From NCBI GenBank assembly GCA_031274925.1, contig JAISPL010000025.1:1-64000 (forward strand): DNA of 64,000 bases, given 5' to 3'. Origin of the DNA: Syntrophobacterales bacterium (GTDB taxonomy: Bacteria; Desulfobacterota; Syntrophorhabdia; Syntrophorhabdales; Syntrophorhabdaceae). The notes beneath the pieces were generated by a model. That model was not told the DNA's origin and ran no database searches. It worked only from the letters and a program-made list of their open reading frames with translations. Positions 1 to 10,826 of the stretch are shown here, piece by piece (within the stretch, counting starts at the first letter, position 1; each line of letters opens with the position of its first letter). Position numbers and translations under genes: made by a program.

Positions 1-210
1 ACAAGACTATTACTTGCACATCAAAGAATGCGAATTCAGATTTAACTTCAGAAACGAAGACGTTTATGATATTTCAGTGAAAATAGTCAAGAAATTTTAG
101 GAAGTTCGTGGAAAGACCCTTAATATGATATAATAATTGCTTCGTATCGGTTCGACTCGCAGTGAATGTGAGTTTGCAAGGGAAGACAATTTATATCAGA
201 GGACGTTGAT

Positions 211-675
211 ATGAAATTATTAAATATAATAAAACCAAGATGGATGAGCAATAATTTTGAAAAAGCGCTAAAAGCCGTCAGTAAACTGACCGACCAAAAT
301 TTGCTGGCCCATGTTGCTGAGAATGCCAAAGACAGTGCTGTACGCATGGAGGCGACTGACAGGCTGACCGACAAAAACAGCGCACAAAAATTTATGCTGA
401 CATCGCCGAGAATGGCTTGTACAGCAAATATAGTCGCGAAGAAGCGGTGAACCGCCTGACCGACAAAGACATATTAAGAATGATTGCGAATGGTAGCGCG
501 GAAAAGTATCTCTGCACGCGGACAACGAGTGAAACAGAAGTGGTATATGATGAGTGGATGGTTGCAGGTGGGGGCATACGAGGGACATTTTGATACTACA
601 GAACATGTAACCCACATCTACGAACACACCTTAGACCTCCGCGATGTCGCCCGTAGACGACTGGTTGCATTGTGA
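211..675 (+). pseudogene. HEAT-repeat-like protein, frameshifted remnant
   Basis: The frame opening at ATG 211 encodes short helical repeats of the pattern K/R-L-T-D-x-x-x-L followed by A-x-x-R-L-T-D, as in bacterial HEAT-repeat proteins. At about 385-395 the repeat pattern leaves this frame and continues in another, with A-E-N-G and then E-E-A-V-N-R-L-T-D-K, until a stop at 591-593. A third frame ends with a further repeat-like tail (D-V-A-R-R-R-L) at 673-675. The simplest reading is one gene broken by at least two indels, the first probably a lost T in the run near 390. No partner or function can be named; such repeats usually act as protein-binding scaffolds. Sequencing error cannot be excluded. 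Confidence 0.6.
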
Positions 676-748
676 AATATCATTAATGAAAATATAGGGA
701 TTGCTTGTTTGAAAATAAGCATTTTCTAACCCTGCTCCCAAAATGAAA

Positions 749-778
749 GAAGCGAATACTTTGTTACGTATTCGTTTC
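749..778 (+). terminator. hairpin after the HEAT-repeat remnant
   Basis: Eleven-base arms at 749-759 and 768-778 pair with one G-T wobble around an 8-base loop and are followed by TTCTCTCT. The T tract is weak, so this is a probable rather than textbook intrinsic terminator. It lies between the HEAT remnant (plus) and the recombinase remnant (minus) and could serve either. Confidence 0.4.
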
Positions 779-784
779 TTCTCT

Positions 785-1235
785 CTATTCCGTATAATCA
801 AGCTGTCTTTGCCTCCGCTTTTTCCGGCTCTTTTTTGGCAGGGTGCTCGCAGAAACGAACATGTCTTTTGCAATATCCTCTGGGTGCAGGGCGTTCTTTT
901 GTGCGTCCATTTCCATTTTTTCTTTGCTTTTGTCTGTTCCTCGTATTCTTTTTGCCTGCAATTTCCCTGTGCTCATGTACAAGGATTTTTTTCACAAGCT
1001 CGTTGAACATGGTCGTTGCCAGCGTGTCAAAGTTTTCGTACTTCCAGACAAGGGCGATAAGCTTGTCAGCAGACTTGCGGTTTTTCTCAAACGCCGGTGA
1101 AGGTAGCTTCGATTTCTTCAATCTCTTTTGAAAGGGCCTTTTGCTATGTGACATACTGTTCATCAAGAGATATACATCCCGCGTTCCGCTGGTTTCTGCT
1201 ATATTTGATATGGGTTGTAACCGATTAAAGAGCAT
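785..1235 (-). pseudogene. large serine recombinase C-terminal remnant
   Basis: On the minus strand the frame contains F-E-K-N-R-K-S-A-D-K-L-I-A-L-V, then K-Y-E-N-F-D-T-L, then M-F-N-E-L-V-K-K-I-L-V-H-E. This is the pattern of the DUF4368-type C-terminal region of large serine recombinases (TnpX/Tn4451-like). Upstream of it, another frame gives S-L-D-E-Q-Y-V-T and Q-K-A-L-S-K-E-I-E-E-I-E-A, the coiled-coil segment expected just before. The lysine-rich tail continues in a third frame to a stop near 785. The catalytic N-terminal resolvase domain is absent. This is therefore a frameshifted tail of a site-specific recombinase, the residue of a lost mobile element. Confidence 0.6.
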
Positions 1236-1545
1236 TAAATCTCGTCAAGGTATCTCTCAAAAAGAGACGCAGCTTTCAGAAGGTTCGGTGGAAAAGGAAT
1301 GGTTCTCTCAAAGAACCCTTCGATACCTGGAAACCTCTCCAAGGGAAATCTGATATAAAAACTGAAGAAAGGAAGATTATCCTCCAGCAACCTCATATCC
1401 ATTTAGGACCCCGCATTCAGTAGGCGTATGGCATGTCATAATAGACGAAACAGGAGAGAAGGGCCATATTTGATGTCAATGTAAGGGGGGACAGAAGTAG
1501 ATGTCCAAGCGAGAGAGGAGGGGAAAAGGGAAGAAAAGAAAGGGG
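1225..1545. repeat. dispersed repeat, copy 1
   Basis: Blocks at 1225-1251 (AAAGAGCATT and CTCG-CAAGG), around 1330-1360 and at 1422-1466 (AGGC-TA-G-CATG, TAATAG, AAAC-GGAG-GAA-GG) recur in the same order at 40327-40545. The match is around three quarters by eye, with different spacers. No reading frame is conserved across both copies. It lies beside the serine-recombinase remnant, so it may be a decayed mobile-element end. The rest of 1236-1688 shows no gene. Confidence 0.5.
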
Positions 1546-1688
1546 CTGGTTGGGGACCTTGACCCTTTGAATCGAAAGCGGATATAATTAGGTGTTGGTA
1601 CCCGGAAGAATTTCCGAAAAGTATCCCGGGGCCTGCCGGTATTTAAACAAGATGTTTTCTATTGACCTCAAGAGAAGGAGGATGTGCC

Positions 1689-2231
1689 TTGAAAACAGTT
1701 GTTCTCTTTGGAAGTCCGCGCAAGGACGGTAATACAATCCAGCTTGTCAGGACAGTGTCGGATGTGTTGAAAGCTAGGGGCGGGAACGTAAGGATGCTTT
1801 ATCTCAATGACCTGAACATCAGGCCGTGCCAAGGCTGCTACGTCTGCCTGGAGAACGGTGTGTGCAGGATTAACGACGACATGAAGGACATACGGAAATA
1901 CGTCATGGAATCGGACCTCATCGTGTACGCCACTCCAGTCTACTGGTTCGGGCCGTCGGGGCAGCTGAAAATCACCATGGATAGATCGATTGCCTTTATG
2001 GATGAAAATTATAATTCCAGGATCAAAGGGAAGAAGGCGATTACGCTTATGACGTGCGAGGATGAGAAGCAAGATACATGCGAGCCTGCCCTCGGGATGT
2101 TCCGAAAGACCTTTGATCTCCTGAATATTGACTGTGCGGGAAACATGGAAGCACTTGGCTGTAGGAATAAAGGTCCCATAAAGCAGGAGTATGTAGAGGA
2201 AGCCCGAAAGCTTGCCGAATCAATTGCATGA
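1689..2231 (+). CDS. flavodoxin-fold NAD(P)H-dependent FMN reductase / iron-sulfur flavoprotein-like
   Basis: A protein of about 180 residues with the NADPH-dependent FMN reductase fold. The N-terminus T-V-V-L-F-G-S-P-R-K-D-G-N-T is the phosphate-binding loop for FMN, followed by a cysteine-rich loop P-C-Q-G-C-Y-V-C near residues 47-54 and C60. P-V-Y-W-F-G-P-S-G lies near residue 83. In the iron-sulfur flavoprotein (Isf) family such clustered cysteines bind a 4Fe-4S cluster, so low-potential electron transfer or oxidant detoxification is plausible; the substrate is unknown. The start is taken as TTG 1689 because AAGGAGGA lies at 1675-1682; an upstream TTG at 1662 would put this Shine-Dalgarno inside the gene. 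It overlaps ttcA by four bases, so the two are co-transcribed. Confidence 0.8.
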   Translation: MKTVVLFGSPRKDGNTIQLVRTVSDVLKARGGNVRMLYLNDLNIRPCQGCYVCLENGVCRINDDMKDIRKYVMESDLIVYATPVYWFGPSGQLKITMDRSIAFMDENYNSRIKGKKAITLMTCEDEKQDTCEPALGMFRKTFDLLNIDCAGNMEALGCRNKGPIKQEYVEEARKLAESIA

Positions 2232-2962
2232 ACGTACCGAAAGCCCTTTACTTCATTACGAAGAAGGTAGGAAAGGCTGTCTGGGATTATAAAATGCTTA
2301 ACGATGGGGACAAGATCCTTATCGCTGTTTCAGGTGGTAAGGACAGTCTTGCCCTGCTCCGCATCATGCAGGAAAGACTGAAATATGTGCCGGTCAGGCA
2401 TGAAATCATTGCGTGTCATGTGGATATGGCTTTCAAATGGATGAACACGGAAGCCCTTGTCAGGCATTTCGAGAAGGAGTCGGCTCCTTACGTAATTACC
2501 CACGCTCCGGAAGGCTGGAGGGGCACAGAGGACGATCCCGGCTGTTTCTGGTGCAGTTGGAACAGGAGAAAAGCTCTCTTTGATCTTGCCCGTACTGTGG
2601 GTGCCACCAAAATCGCTTTCGCCCATCATATGGATGACATTGTGGAGACCATGCTCCTGAACCTTTTTTTTCAAGGCGAGATAGGCACCATGCGGCCTTA
2701 CCAGGAAATGTTTGGCGGTGAACTAGCAATAATAAGGCCTCTTGCGTACGTTGAAGAAAAGGAGATCATCACCCTCGCCGCTAAGCTTACCCTTCCTGTC
2801 ATCTCATCTCAATGCCCTCATGGCGATACATCCAAAAGGAAGATTGTAAAAGGCCTTATCGCCGAGATGAAAAAGCACAACAAAAATGTGAAAAAGAACA
2901 TATTCAGGAGCCACACGCGTATCCGAAAAGAATATTTGCTCGACATAATGAATATACCATGA
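2228..2962 (+). CDS. ttcA: TtcA-family tRNA 2-thiocytidine biosynthesis protein
   Basis: A 244-residue ATP-dependent thiolation enzyme of the PP-loop superfamily. The PP-loop S-G-G-K-D-S is at residues 35-40. A C-x-x-C pair (C-F-W-C) followed by N-R-R-K comes near residue 100, and a third cysteine in S-Q-C-P-H-G near 197. These correspond to the three cysteines that hold the 4Fe-4S cluster in TtcA, which makes 2-thiocytidine at tRNA position 32. It is shorter than the E. coli enzyme (about 311 residues) and belongs to the wider TtcA/TtuA group, so the modified base is not certain. Its ATG overlaps the stop of the flavoprotein gene (ATGA), which hints that the reductase may feed electrons to the cluster; that is inference. 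Confidence 0.8.
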   Translation: MNVPKALYFITKKVGKAVWDYKMLNDGDKILIAVSGGKDSLALLRIMQERLKYVPVRHEIIACHVDMAFKWMNTEALVRHFEKESAPYVITHAPEGWRGTEDDPGCFWCSWNRRKALFDLARTVGATKIAFAHHMDDIVETMLLNLFFQGEIGTMRPYQEMFGGELAIIRPLAYVEEKEIITLAAKLTLPVISSQCPHGDTSKRKIVKGLIAEMKKHNKNVKKNIFRSHTRIRKEYLLDIMNIP

Positions 2963-3023
2963 TGATAACTTCAGGAGAGACGCTGAGCTTGGATGACATT
3001 GGAGAGAACCGTCAAGTTTTCAC

Positions 3024-3173
3024 TTAGGTGGCCTTGCTGGGTCTGAAAGCGATCGATGCAAATGCCAGGATGACAGCGGGAATCTCCGGTTCGGAGATGC
3101 TCTCGTTGGTGGCGGGCTGACCCACGGTGAATCCACCCCGGATGGCGCGGTAGTCTTCTTGTTTGGGATATTT
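3024..3173 (-). pseudogene. unidentified C-terminal gene fragment
   Basis: The minus strand is open for about 49 codons to a stop at 3024-3026, without a start codon. It has a coherent composition (Y-P-K-Q-E-D-Y-R-A-I-R-G-G-F, then E-P-E-I-P-A-V-I-L-A-F). A second frame just upstream carries S-A-Y-M-G-L-K-G-E-A-L. It looks like the tail of a degraded gene, but the family is not recognised. Nothing else is seen between ttcA and the efflux operon. Confidence 0.25.
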
Positions 3174-3354
3174 TTAGGTTTCTATCCCTCATACAAGGCT
3201 TCGCCCTTGAGTCCCATATATGCGCTTCGGTATGAGTTGGTTCTGCGAGGGGGACACGGTATGTTTTTTTGCGCTATTATTGAGCAGAGTTATGGCCATG
3301 AAATGATCTGAAGCCATAGATTGAGATCAACGATTTTTGGAGGATAAAAAAAGG

Positions 3355-4572
3355 ATGGATATGGAAGAAACTGACAAACAGCAAAAATCTGCCGAAGCGC
3401 AGCCTGTGAAAATGCGCTTTTTGTGGTGGATTGTCTTGCTCGTAGCCTGTCTTCTGGGCGCGGGAATTTACATACTCCTCATAAGACCTGGCACGGCCCA
3501 AGACCAGATCAAACAGGCCCCAATGAACCAGGCGCGGATAGTACCAGTTACGGCAATGGCTGCCAGAAAAGGAGATTTTGGCATCTATGTGAGCGGACTC
3601 GGGACGGTCACTCCGGTTTATACGGTCACAGTCAAAACCCGCATTGATGGGCAACTGATGGATGTTTACTACCGGGAAGGTCAGCTTGTGAAGAAGGGGG
3701 ACCTGATCGCTCAGATCGATCCAAGACCTTTCGAAGTGCAACTGGCTCAGGCCGAGGGGCAGTTGGCACGGGATCAGGCATTTCTCGCAAATGCCAGGGT
3801 CGACGCCACCCGCTACCGGACGCTTTGGCAGCAGGATTCAGTCTCGAAACAGCAGCTTGACACCCAAGAGTCACTCGTGAGGCAATACGAAGGTACGGTG
3901 AAGATCGACCAAGCGGCGATTAGCAATGCAAAACTTCAGTTGGCCTACTGCCGTGTCACCGCGCCCATAAGTGGCAGGATAGGACTTCGCCTTGTTGATC
4001 CAGGTAACATAGTTCGCGTGGCTGACACGAACGGCCTCATCGTAATTACCCAGCTCCAGCCCATTGCCGTGACATTTCCCATCCCCGAAGACCATCTTCA
4101 ACAGGTCCTTCGCAGATACATGGCCGGAGCGGAATTATCGGTCGAAGCGTTTGATCGGGAGCAGAAGCAGAAACTTGCCATAGGAACGTTGCTCACGATT
4201 GACAATCAGATCGACACGAGCACAGGAACCGTCAAACTGAAGGCAACATTCCACAACAAACAAAATGAACTTTTCCCAAACCAATTCGTAAATGTCCGCC
4301 TGTTAGTGGATGTGAGGCGGGGTGTCACGATAGTACCTTTGTCTGCCATACAAAGGGGTCCTCAGGGTACATTTGTGTACGTGGTTAAAGAGGACCGGAC
4401 GGTGACTGTGCGCCCGGTCGGTATGGGAGAGGTCCAGGGAGGCGATGCCGTGATAACGACAGGGATCTTGCCCGGTGAAATGGTGGTTACGGATGGTGCG
4501 GAAAGGCTCCGGGAAGGCATAAAAGTGGATCTGAGAGATTTCAACAAAGGAGTTTCCCCCAAGGGACGCTGA
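3355..4572 (+). CDS. mdtA: RND efflux periplasmic adaptor (MdtA-like)
   Basis: Membrane fusion protein of about 405 residues that bridges the inner-membrane pumps and the outer-membrane factor. After a short charged N-terminus comes one membrane anchor ([16 protein letters not shown]). The biotinyl-lipoyl half-motif V-K-T-R-I-D-G-Q-L follows, then a coiled-coil hairpin rich in Q and A, then the second lipoyl half ([10 protein letters not shown]) and beta-barrel domains. This order is typical of the HlyD/AcrA family and closest in feel to MdtA. Starts at TTG 3337, ATG 3355 and ATG 3361 are possible; GGAGG at 3339-3343 favours 3355, AAGG at 3351 favours 3361. Its stop overlaps the first pump gene, making a single operon with the next three genes. 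Confidence 0.9.
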   Translation: MDMEETDKQQKSAEAQPVKMRFLWWIVLLVACLLGAGIYILLIRPGTAQDQIKQAPMNQARIVPVTAMAARKGDFGIYVSGLGTVTPVYTVTVKTRIDGQLMDVYYREGQLVKKGDLIAQIDPRPFEVQLAQAEGQLARDQAFLANARVDATRYRTLWQQDSVSKQQLDTQESLVRQYEGTVKIDQAAISNAKLQLAYCRVTAPISGRIGLRLVDPGNIVRVADTNGLIVITQLQPIAVTFPIPEDHLQQVLRRYMAGAELSVEAFDREQKQKLAIGTLLTIDNQIDTSTGTVKLKATFHNKQNELFPNQFVNVRLLVDVRRGVTIVPLSAIQRGPQGTFVYVVKEDRTVTVRPVGMGEVQGGDAVITTGILPGEMVVTDGAERLREGIKVDLRDFNKGVSPKGR

Positions 4573-7500
4573 TGAATATTTCCCGCCCCTTCATCACACG
4601 ACCCGTGGCAACGACGTTGCTTATGATCGCCATTTTCCTGAGTGGTGCCGTGGCATATAAGCAGCTTGCCGTATCCGCCCTTCCCCAAGTCGATTATCCG
4701 ACTATTCAGGTCAGGACGTTTTATCCTGGGGGAAGCCCCGAAGTCATGGCCTCTTCAGTGACTGCCCCTTTGGAGCGCCAATTTGGCCAGATGCCCGGCC
4801 TTACTCAGATGACCTCCACCAGCTCAAGCGGCAGCTCTATAATTACGCTCCAGTTTACCCTTGATCTCTCCCTTGATGTGGCTGAGCAACAGGTCCAGGC
4901 AGCCATAAACGCATCATTTAACTATCTGCCCAAGGATCTCCCAATCCCACCCGTCTACAGCAAGGTGAACCCCGCCGATGCACCGATACTGACACTCGCG
5001 CTTACTTCAAAGACCATGCCTTTGACTCAGGTGGAAGACTTAGCGGATACTAGGTTTGCCCAGAAAATTTCTCAACTCCCCGGAGTGGGTCTCGTGAGTA
5101 TCAGCGGAGGCCAGAGGCCAGCGGTGCGGATTCACGTGAACCCAGTGGCCCTTGCCGCATATAACCTGACGCTGGATGACCTCAGGTCGGCTATTGCTTC
5201 CGCCAATGTAAATCAGGCCAAAGGGAGCTTTGATGGTCTGCGGCTTTCGTACATTATAGGCGCCAATGACCAACTGGTTACGAGTCAGGAATACAGTAAT
5301 CTGATTGTTGCGTATCGCAACAACGCGCCCGTGAAGCTTTCCGACGTGGCCGAAGCGATCGACGATGCGGAAAACGTGAAACAGGCTGCTTGGATGAATG
5401 GTGATCCTGCGGTCATTGTGAACATACAGCGGCAGCCCGGAGCAAACGTCATTGAAGTGGTGGACCGGGTAAAAAGAGTGCTCCCTCAGTTTCAGGGTAC
5501 GTTGCCACCCGCAGTGAAGGTTTCCATATTGACCGACCGTACCAGTACTATACGGGCCTCGGTCCATGATGTCCAGTTCGAGATGATGCTCGCGGTAGCC
5601 CTCGTTGTTCTTGTGATGTTCCTTTTCCTTCGTAATGCTTCTGCGACGGTTATCCCGAGTGTCGCCGTGCCTCTCTCTCTTGTCGGCACGTTCGGGGCCA
5701 TGCATCTCCTCGGGTTCAGTCTGAACAACCTTTCCCTCATGGCGCTTACTATCTCCACCGGTTTTGTGGTGGATGACGCTATTGTCATGATTGAGAACGT
5801 GACACGATACATTGAGGCTGGAGACCACCCGCTCCAGGCGGCGCTTAAAGGCTCAAAGCAGATCGGATTTACCATTCTCTCCCTCACCGTCTCCCTTGTC
5901 GCCGTTCTGATTCCACTGCTATTTATGGCTGACGTGGTGGGCCGTCTTTTCCGTGAGTTTGCCATCACCCTGGGCATTACCATAGTAATCTCGGCAATTG
6001 TATCGCTTACCCTCACACCCATGATGTGCGCCAAACTCCTTAAAAAACACAAGGGTGCGACACAGGAAGGACGATTCTACACCTCCTCTCAGAGGATATT
6101 TGACCGGATGATCGGGTTCTACGGGAGAACTCTGACATGGGTTCTTAAGCGACAAAAAGCCACTCTCTGGGTGGCGGTGGGTACCCTGTTTGGTACCATG
6201 CTGCTATTCTACTATGTCCCTAAAGGTTTCTTTCCCATCCAGGATACGGGAGTTATACAAGGGATATCGGAGGCGTCTCAGTCCATCTCCTTCCCCGCTA
6301 TGGCAGAACGTCAGCAGGCGCTGGCCAGAGTTGTTCTGAAAGATCCGGCGGTTGAAAGCCTTTCTTCTTTCATCGGTATAGATGGGACCAATGTAACGAT
6401 CAACAGCGGCCGAATACTTATCAATCTCAAACCACTGTCAGTCAGGAAGGTAAGCGCGTCCAACGTGATCCGTCGGCTTCAACCGGAACTTGAGAAGGTT
6501 GAAGGAATCACGCTCTTCATGCAACCCGTGCAGGATCTTACTGTGGACGCGAGGGTAACCAGAACTCAGTATCAGTATACTCTCGAAGACCCTGATATCA
6601 ATGAGCTGAACACCCTGTCGCCGAAGCTCGTGGAGGCACTCCGCAACCATTCCGATCTTCGTGATGTGAGCAGTGACCAACAGGATAAAGGACTGTATCT
6701 GGCGCTGGAAATCGACCGTAGTACGGCATCGAGACTTGGGATTACGCCGCAGCAGATCGACGATGCCCTTTACAGCGCCTTCGGCCAGCGGCAGGTTTCC
6801 ACCATTTTTACCCAACTGAACCAGTACCGTGTCGTCCTTACGGCAAAGCCTGACTTTCAGCAAGGACCATCCGCACTCCAGTCCATATATTTGCGCGGCA
6901 CGCACAGCGTACAGGTGCCTCTGAACTCAATCGTCAAGGCATCCGAGACAACGGGTCCGCTGGTTATCAGTCGTCAGGGTCAGTTTCCTGCCACGACGAT
7001 CTCCTTTAATCTGGCGCCGAAGGCGGCCCTCGGAGATGCGGTCACCACGATTGAGTCTGCGGAGAAGAAGATGGACTTCCCACCGAGCATCAGAGGAAAT
7101 TTTCAAGGCACTGCCCAGGCATTCAGGGTTTCCCTAAAAAATGAACCGATCCTCATACTGGCTGCTCTGATAACGGTTTACATCGTCCTCGGAGTACTCT
7201 ACGAAAGCTACATCCACCCGATTACGATCCTTTCCACACTCCCTTCCGCCGGCGTGGGGGCGATTCTCGCGCTCATGGTCTGTCGCTCGGAGTTTAGTGT
7301 CATTGCCCTGATCGGCATAATTCTACTCATAGGTATTGTGAAGAAAAACGGTATCATGATGGTGGACTTTGCCTTGGAAGCGGAACGCAATGAAGGGAAG
7401 AGTCCGGCGGATGCAATTTATCAGGCTTCTCTCCTGAGGTTTCGGCCCATTATGATGACTACCATGGCGGCACTTCTCGGGGCGCTACCATTGGCTCTCA

Positions 7501-7691
7501 GTACGGGGGTAGGGTCGGAACTAAGGCGGCCCCTCGGCATTACCATCGTGGGCGGCCTTGTCGTCAGTCAGTTATTGACTCTTTACACAACTCCAGTGAT
7601 CTATCTTGCCTTCGATCGGATGGCCAGATGGGTGCGCACCAGTCGGTCAGGAACATCGGACAGTGCCGAGGACGGCCGTAATTCCCAATGA
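4572..7691 (+). CDS. mdtB: RND multidrug efflux pump subunit (MdtB-like)
   Basis: A 1039-residue inner-membrane proton-driven transporter of the HAE1 RND family, the full usual length. It opens with [13 protein letters not shown], typical of these pumps, and has a first membrane helix, a large periplasmic porter loop, and a membrane block with [12 protein letters not shown] near residue 405 (the paired aspartates of the proton relay). A second porter loop and a final membrane block with [15 protein letters not shown] follow. It starts one base inside the adaptor stop codon. The second pump gene overlaps its 3-prime end by four bases. In MdtABC the two pumps form a mixed trimer; the same arrangement is inferred here. 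Confidence 0.92.
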   Translation: MNISRPFITRPVATTLLMIAIFLSGAVAYKQLAVSALPQVDYPTIQVRTFYPGGSPEVMASSVTAPLERQFGQMPGLTQMTSTSSSGSSIITLQFTLDLSLDVAEQQVQAAINASFNYLPKDLPIPPVYSKVNPADAPILTLALTSKTMPLTQVEDLADTRFAQKISQLPGVGLVSISGGQRPAVRIHVNPVALAAYNLTLDDLRSAIASANVNQAKGSFDGLRLSYIIGANDQLVTSQEYSNLIVAYRNNAPVKLSDVAEAIDDAENVKQAAWMNGDPAVIVNIQRQPGANVIEVVDRVKRVLPQFQGTLPPAVKVSILTDRTSTIRASVHDVQFEMMLAVALVVLVMFLFLRNASATVIPSVAVPLSLVGTFGAMHLLGFSLNNLSLMALTISTGFVVDDAIVMIENVTRYIEAGDHPLQAALKGSKQIGFTILSLTVSLVAVLIPLLFMADVVGRLFREFAITLGITIVISAIVSLTLTPMMCAKLLKKHKGATQEGRFYTSSQRIFDRMIGFYGRTLTWVLKRQKATLWVAVGTLFGTMLLFYYVPKGFFPIQDTGVIQGISEASQSISFPAMAERQQALARVVLKDPAVESLSSFIGIDGTNVTINSGRILINLKPLSVRKVSASNVIRRLQPELEKVEGITLFMQPVQDLTVDARVTRTQYQYTLEDPDINELNTLSPKLVEALRNHSDLRDVSSDQQDKGLYLALEIDRSTASRLGITPQQIDDALYSAFGQRQVSTIFTQLNQYRVVLTAKPDFQQGPSALQSIYLRGTHSVQVPLNSIVKASETTGPLVISRQGQFPATTISFNLAPKAALGDAVTTIESAEKKMDFPPSIRGNFQGTAQAFRVSLKNEPILILAALITVYIVLGVLYESYIHPITILSTLPSAGVGAILALMVCRSEFSVIALIGIILLIGIVKKNGIMMVDFALEAERNEGKSPADAIYQASLLRFRPIMMTTMAALLGALPLALSTGVGSELRRPLGITIVGGLVVSQLLTLYTTPVIYLAFDRMARWVRTSRSGTSDSAEDGRNSQ

Positions 7692-10600
7692 ATATCTCAT
7701 CTGTTTTCATCCATAGACCGGTAGCGACTACGCTTATTACACTTGCAATAGTACTCTCCGGCATAGTTGCAGTCCAGATGCTGCCAGTGGCCCCCCTTCC
7801 CCAGGTAGACTTCCCCACTATCCAGGTAAACGCGGGGTTGCCTGGAGCCGATCCCGCGACCATGGCTACGTCGGTAGCAGCTCCTCTTGAGCGCCAGTTT
7901 AGCCGCATCGCGGGCGTCACGGAAATGACATCCACTAGTTTTCGCGGTTCTACGAGTATTACGCTCCAGTTCGACCTTGACCGCAACATCGACGGGGCTG
8001 CCCGTGATGTGCAGGCAGCGATCAACGCGGCGCGGGGTTTTTTGCCGCCCAATCTTCCAAACAATCCGATCTACCGGAAGGTAAACCCTGCAGATGCGCC
8101 GATCCTTATCGTTGCCCTTCAGTCTGACGTGATAGGTGTGCCCCAGTTATATGACGCGGCGTCCAGTATAATGCAACAAAAACTTTCCCAGACGAAGGGG
8201 GTGGGACAGGTAATCGTGGGAGGTAGTTCCCTCCCTGCGGTCAGGGTGGATTTAAATCCCACCGCCCTAAATAAGTACGGGATAAGTCTGGAAGATGTGC
8301 GTGGAGTACTTGCCTCGACCAGTGTGAACCGACCGAAAGGCCAAGTGACGGAGGGCAACAGAACGTGGGAAATTACTGCCAATGACCAGCTTCGTAGGGC
8401 AGTCGATTACCGTCAGGTAATTGTTTCGTATAAGTCTGGCTCAGCCGTAATGCTTCCTGACGTGGCCACTGTTGAGGATTCGGTGGAGGACATCCGCACC
8501 GCCGGAATGGTAAATGGCAAGCCTTGCGTAATGGTGATCATTTTCCGCCAGCCAGGGGCCAATATTATCGGTACAGTTGACCGTGTCCGGGATATCCTCC
8601 CTCAATTGGCTGCAGCCTTGCCTGGAAGCGTCAAGGTTTCTGTCATACAGGACAGGACCCCACCCATACGCGGCTCTCTCAAGGATGTGGAGAAGGCGCT
8701 CCTCGTTTCGGCCGCTCTCGTGATCCTCGTGGTCTTCGGCTTCCTGAGACGCATCCGCTCGACGGTTATCCCCGCCGTTGCGGTGGGGGTTTCCCTTATC
8801 GGCACCTTTGGGATCATGTACCTATGTAACTACAACCTCGACAACCTCTCTCTTATGGCGCTTACCATAGCGACTGGGTTTGTGGTGGACGACGCGATCG
8901 TTGTCCTCGAAAATATCACCCGGTATATGGAAAAAGGTTTGTCTCCCATGCAGGCGGCATTAAGGGGGTCGAGGGAGATCGCCTTCACGGTCATCTCAAT
9001 GAGCATTTCTCTTGTCGCGGTCTTTATCCCCATCCTTCTCATGGGGGGGATGGTAGGCCGCCTGTTCCGTGAGTTTGCAGTCACCCTGTCTGCGGCGATA
9101 TTAGTATCCCTCGTGGTCTCCCTCACCACCACTCCCATGATGTGTGCGACCCTTTTGAGGCCGGAAAATAAATTCTCGAACCATCGTTTCTGCAAGGCAA
9201 GTGAGAGTGTCTTTGATTGGATGAAGGGCAGATACGACGTGACGCTCAGGTGGGCACTCCGCCATCACAAGTTCATGCTCTGCATCACGGTGGCTACGGT
9301 GATTGCAAGTATCGTTCTCCTTTATACCGCTCCGAAGGGGTTCTTCCCGGAAACGGACACAGGACGTATCCGGGGTACGATACAGGCGGAACAGGACATT
9401 TCATTTCAAGCCATGAAGGCGAAACTAGCAACTGTGATAGACATCATAAAGGAAGACCCAGAAGTGCTTTATGCCGCAGGTTTTACCGGCGGCGGCAGCG
9501 CGGCGAACACTGCGACCCTTTTCGTCACGCTGAAGCCCTTTGAAGAGCGCAAGACAAATATGGCGAAGCTTATGGCGAGGCTCAGAAATAAACTTGCGGG
9601 ACTTCCCGGGACGCCTACCTATCTCCAGCCTGTTCAGGACCTGCGTGTGGGTGGCAGGATGGGCAATGCCCTATATCAGTATACATTGCAGGCCGCCGAA
9701 TTTTCGGACCTGACGACATGGTCCCCTCGTCTTCTCCAGAAATTGCGCACCTTGCCGGAGTTGGTGGATGTGAGTAGCGACCAGCAAAACAAAGGGCTGG
9801 AGGCCACACTCGTTGTTGACAGAGCCACGGCTTCCAGACTTGGCATCAACGCGGCGCTGATTGATAACATATTATATGATGCATATGGCCAGCGTCAGGT
9901 CTCGATTACCTATACACTCTTGAACCAGTATCGCGTGGTGATGGGAGCGGCGCCCAGCTACCGGCAGAGTCCCGATTCTCTTAAGGATATCTACGTTCCG
10001 TCCACCGCCGGTTCCATGGTGCCCCTCAGTGTCTTTACGCATTTTGAACGGAATTCCACCTCCCTTGCAGTTCCACACCAGAGCCAGTTTCCTGCGGTCA
10101 CTATCTCCTTCAATCTGGCCCCCAAGGTATCGCTCGGGGATGCGGTAGCGGCGGTCGAGAAAGCCGAGCGTGACATGGGATTGCCAGGAACCATCCGCAC
10201 AAGGTTCGCCGGGGTGGCACAAGCGTTCAAAGACTCCTTGGCCAACCAGCCGCTTTTGATCCTGGCAGCTCTCGTAACGGTCTACATAGTGCTTGGTATG
10301 CTTTATGAGAGCTATATTCATCCCATCACAATCCTATCCACCCTGCCTTCAGCCGGCGTGGGGGCGATGCTTGCGCTGCGCATCTTCGGCACTGAGTTGA
10401 GTCTTATTGCTCTCATCGGTATTTTTCTTCTTATCGGTCTTGTGAAAAAGAACGGTATTATGATGGTTGATTTTGCGCTAGAAGCGGAACGGAGCGAGGG
10501 AAAGAGGCCTGAGGAGGCAATATATGAAGCCTGCCTGCTCAGATTCAGACCTATTATGATGACCACTATGGCCGCGCTTCTTGGAGCGCTCCCTTTGGCC

Positions 10601-10807
10601 TTCGGAACTGGTGTTGGCTCGGAGCTTCGCCGTCCTCTCGGTATTACCATCGTAGGCGGTCTCACGGTAAGCCAGATGCTTACGCTTTACACAACACCGG
10701 TGATGTACCTTTACCTTGACCGCTTCAAGGCCTGGATTAAAGGTGAGCGAAAGGAACATATCTGGCGTAGTCGCAGTGAAATGAGTCAGGATCCGGCGGG
10801 TCCTTGA
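7688..10807 (+). CDS. mdtC: RND multidrug efflux pump subunit (MdtC-like)
   Basis: The second RND pump, also 1039 residues, clearly paralogous to the one before it (shared N-I-S-x-x-F-I-x-R-P-V-A-T start, F-V-V-D-D-A-I-V proton-relay motif, [18 protein letters not shown] near residue 880, and an identical [15 protein letters not shown] block). The porter loops differ more than the membrane helices, as expected of two subunits of a mixed trimer with different drug-contact surfaces. ATGA overlap with the first pump shows translational coupling. An outer-membrane factor gene starts 20 bases downstream, so all four components of a tripartite pump are encoded together. Confidence 0.92.
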   Translation: MNISSVFIHRPVATTLITLAIVLSGIVAVQMLPVAPLPQVDFPTIQVNAGLPGADPATMATSVAAPLERQFSRIAGVTEMTSTSFRGSTSITLQFDLDRNIDGAARDVQAAINAARGFLPPNLPNNPIYRKVNPADAPILIVALQSDVIGVPQLYDAASSIMQQKLSQTKGVGQVIVGGSSLPAVRVDLNPTALNKYGISLEDVRGVLASTSVNRPKGQVTEGNRTWEITANDQLRRAVDYRQVIVSYKSGSAVMLPDVATVEDSVEDIRTAGMVNGKPCVMVIIFRQPGANIIGTVDRVRDILPQLAAALPGSVKVSVIQDRTPPIRGSLKDVEKALLVSAALVILVVFGFLRRIRSTVIPAVAVGVSLIGTFGIMYLCNYNLDNLSLMALTIATGFVVDDAIVVLENITRYMEKGLSPMQAALRGSREIAFTVISMSISLVAVFIPILLMGGMVGRLFREFAVTLSAAILVSLVVSLTTTPMMCATLLRPENKFSNHRFCKASESVFDWMKGRYDVTLRWALRHHKFMLCITVATVIASIVLLYTAPKGFFPETDTGRIRGTIQAEQDISFQAMKAKLATVIDIIKEDPEVLYAAGFTGGGSAANTATLFVTLKPFEERKTNMAKLMARLRNKLAGLPGTPTYLQPVQDLRVGGRMGNALYQYTLQAAEFSDLTTWSPRLLQKLRTLPELVDVSSDQQNKGLEATLVVDRATASRLGINAALIDNILYDAYGQRQVSITYTLLNQYRVVMGAAPSYRQSPDSLKDIYVPSTAGSMVPLSVFTHFERNSTSLAVPHQSQFPAVTISFNLAPKVSLGDAVAAVEKAERDMGLPGTIRTRFAGVAQAFKDSLANQPLLILAALVTVYIVLGMLYESYIHPITILSTLPSAGVGAMLALRIFGTELSLIALIGIFLLIGLVKKNGIMMVDFALEAERSEGKRPEEAIYEACLLRFRPIMMTTMAALLGALPLAFGTGVGSELRRPLGITIVGGLTVSQMLTLYTTPVMYLYLDRFKAWIKGERKEHIWRSRSEMSQDPAGP

Positions 10808-10826
10808 TCTGATGAGGTGAGAAAAG

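Noticed and set aside
5040-5828. Long minus-strand open frames across the pump genes (also 9872-10321 and 18180-19184)
   Set aside because: They are opposite-strand frames of strongly coding genes, with no family pattern.
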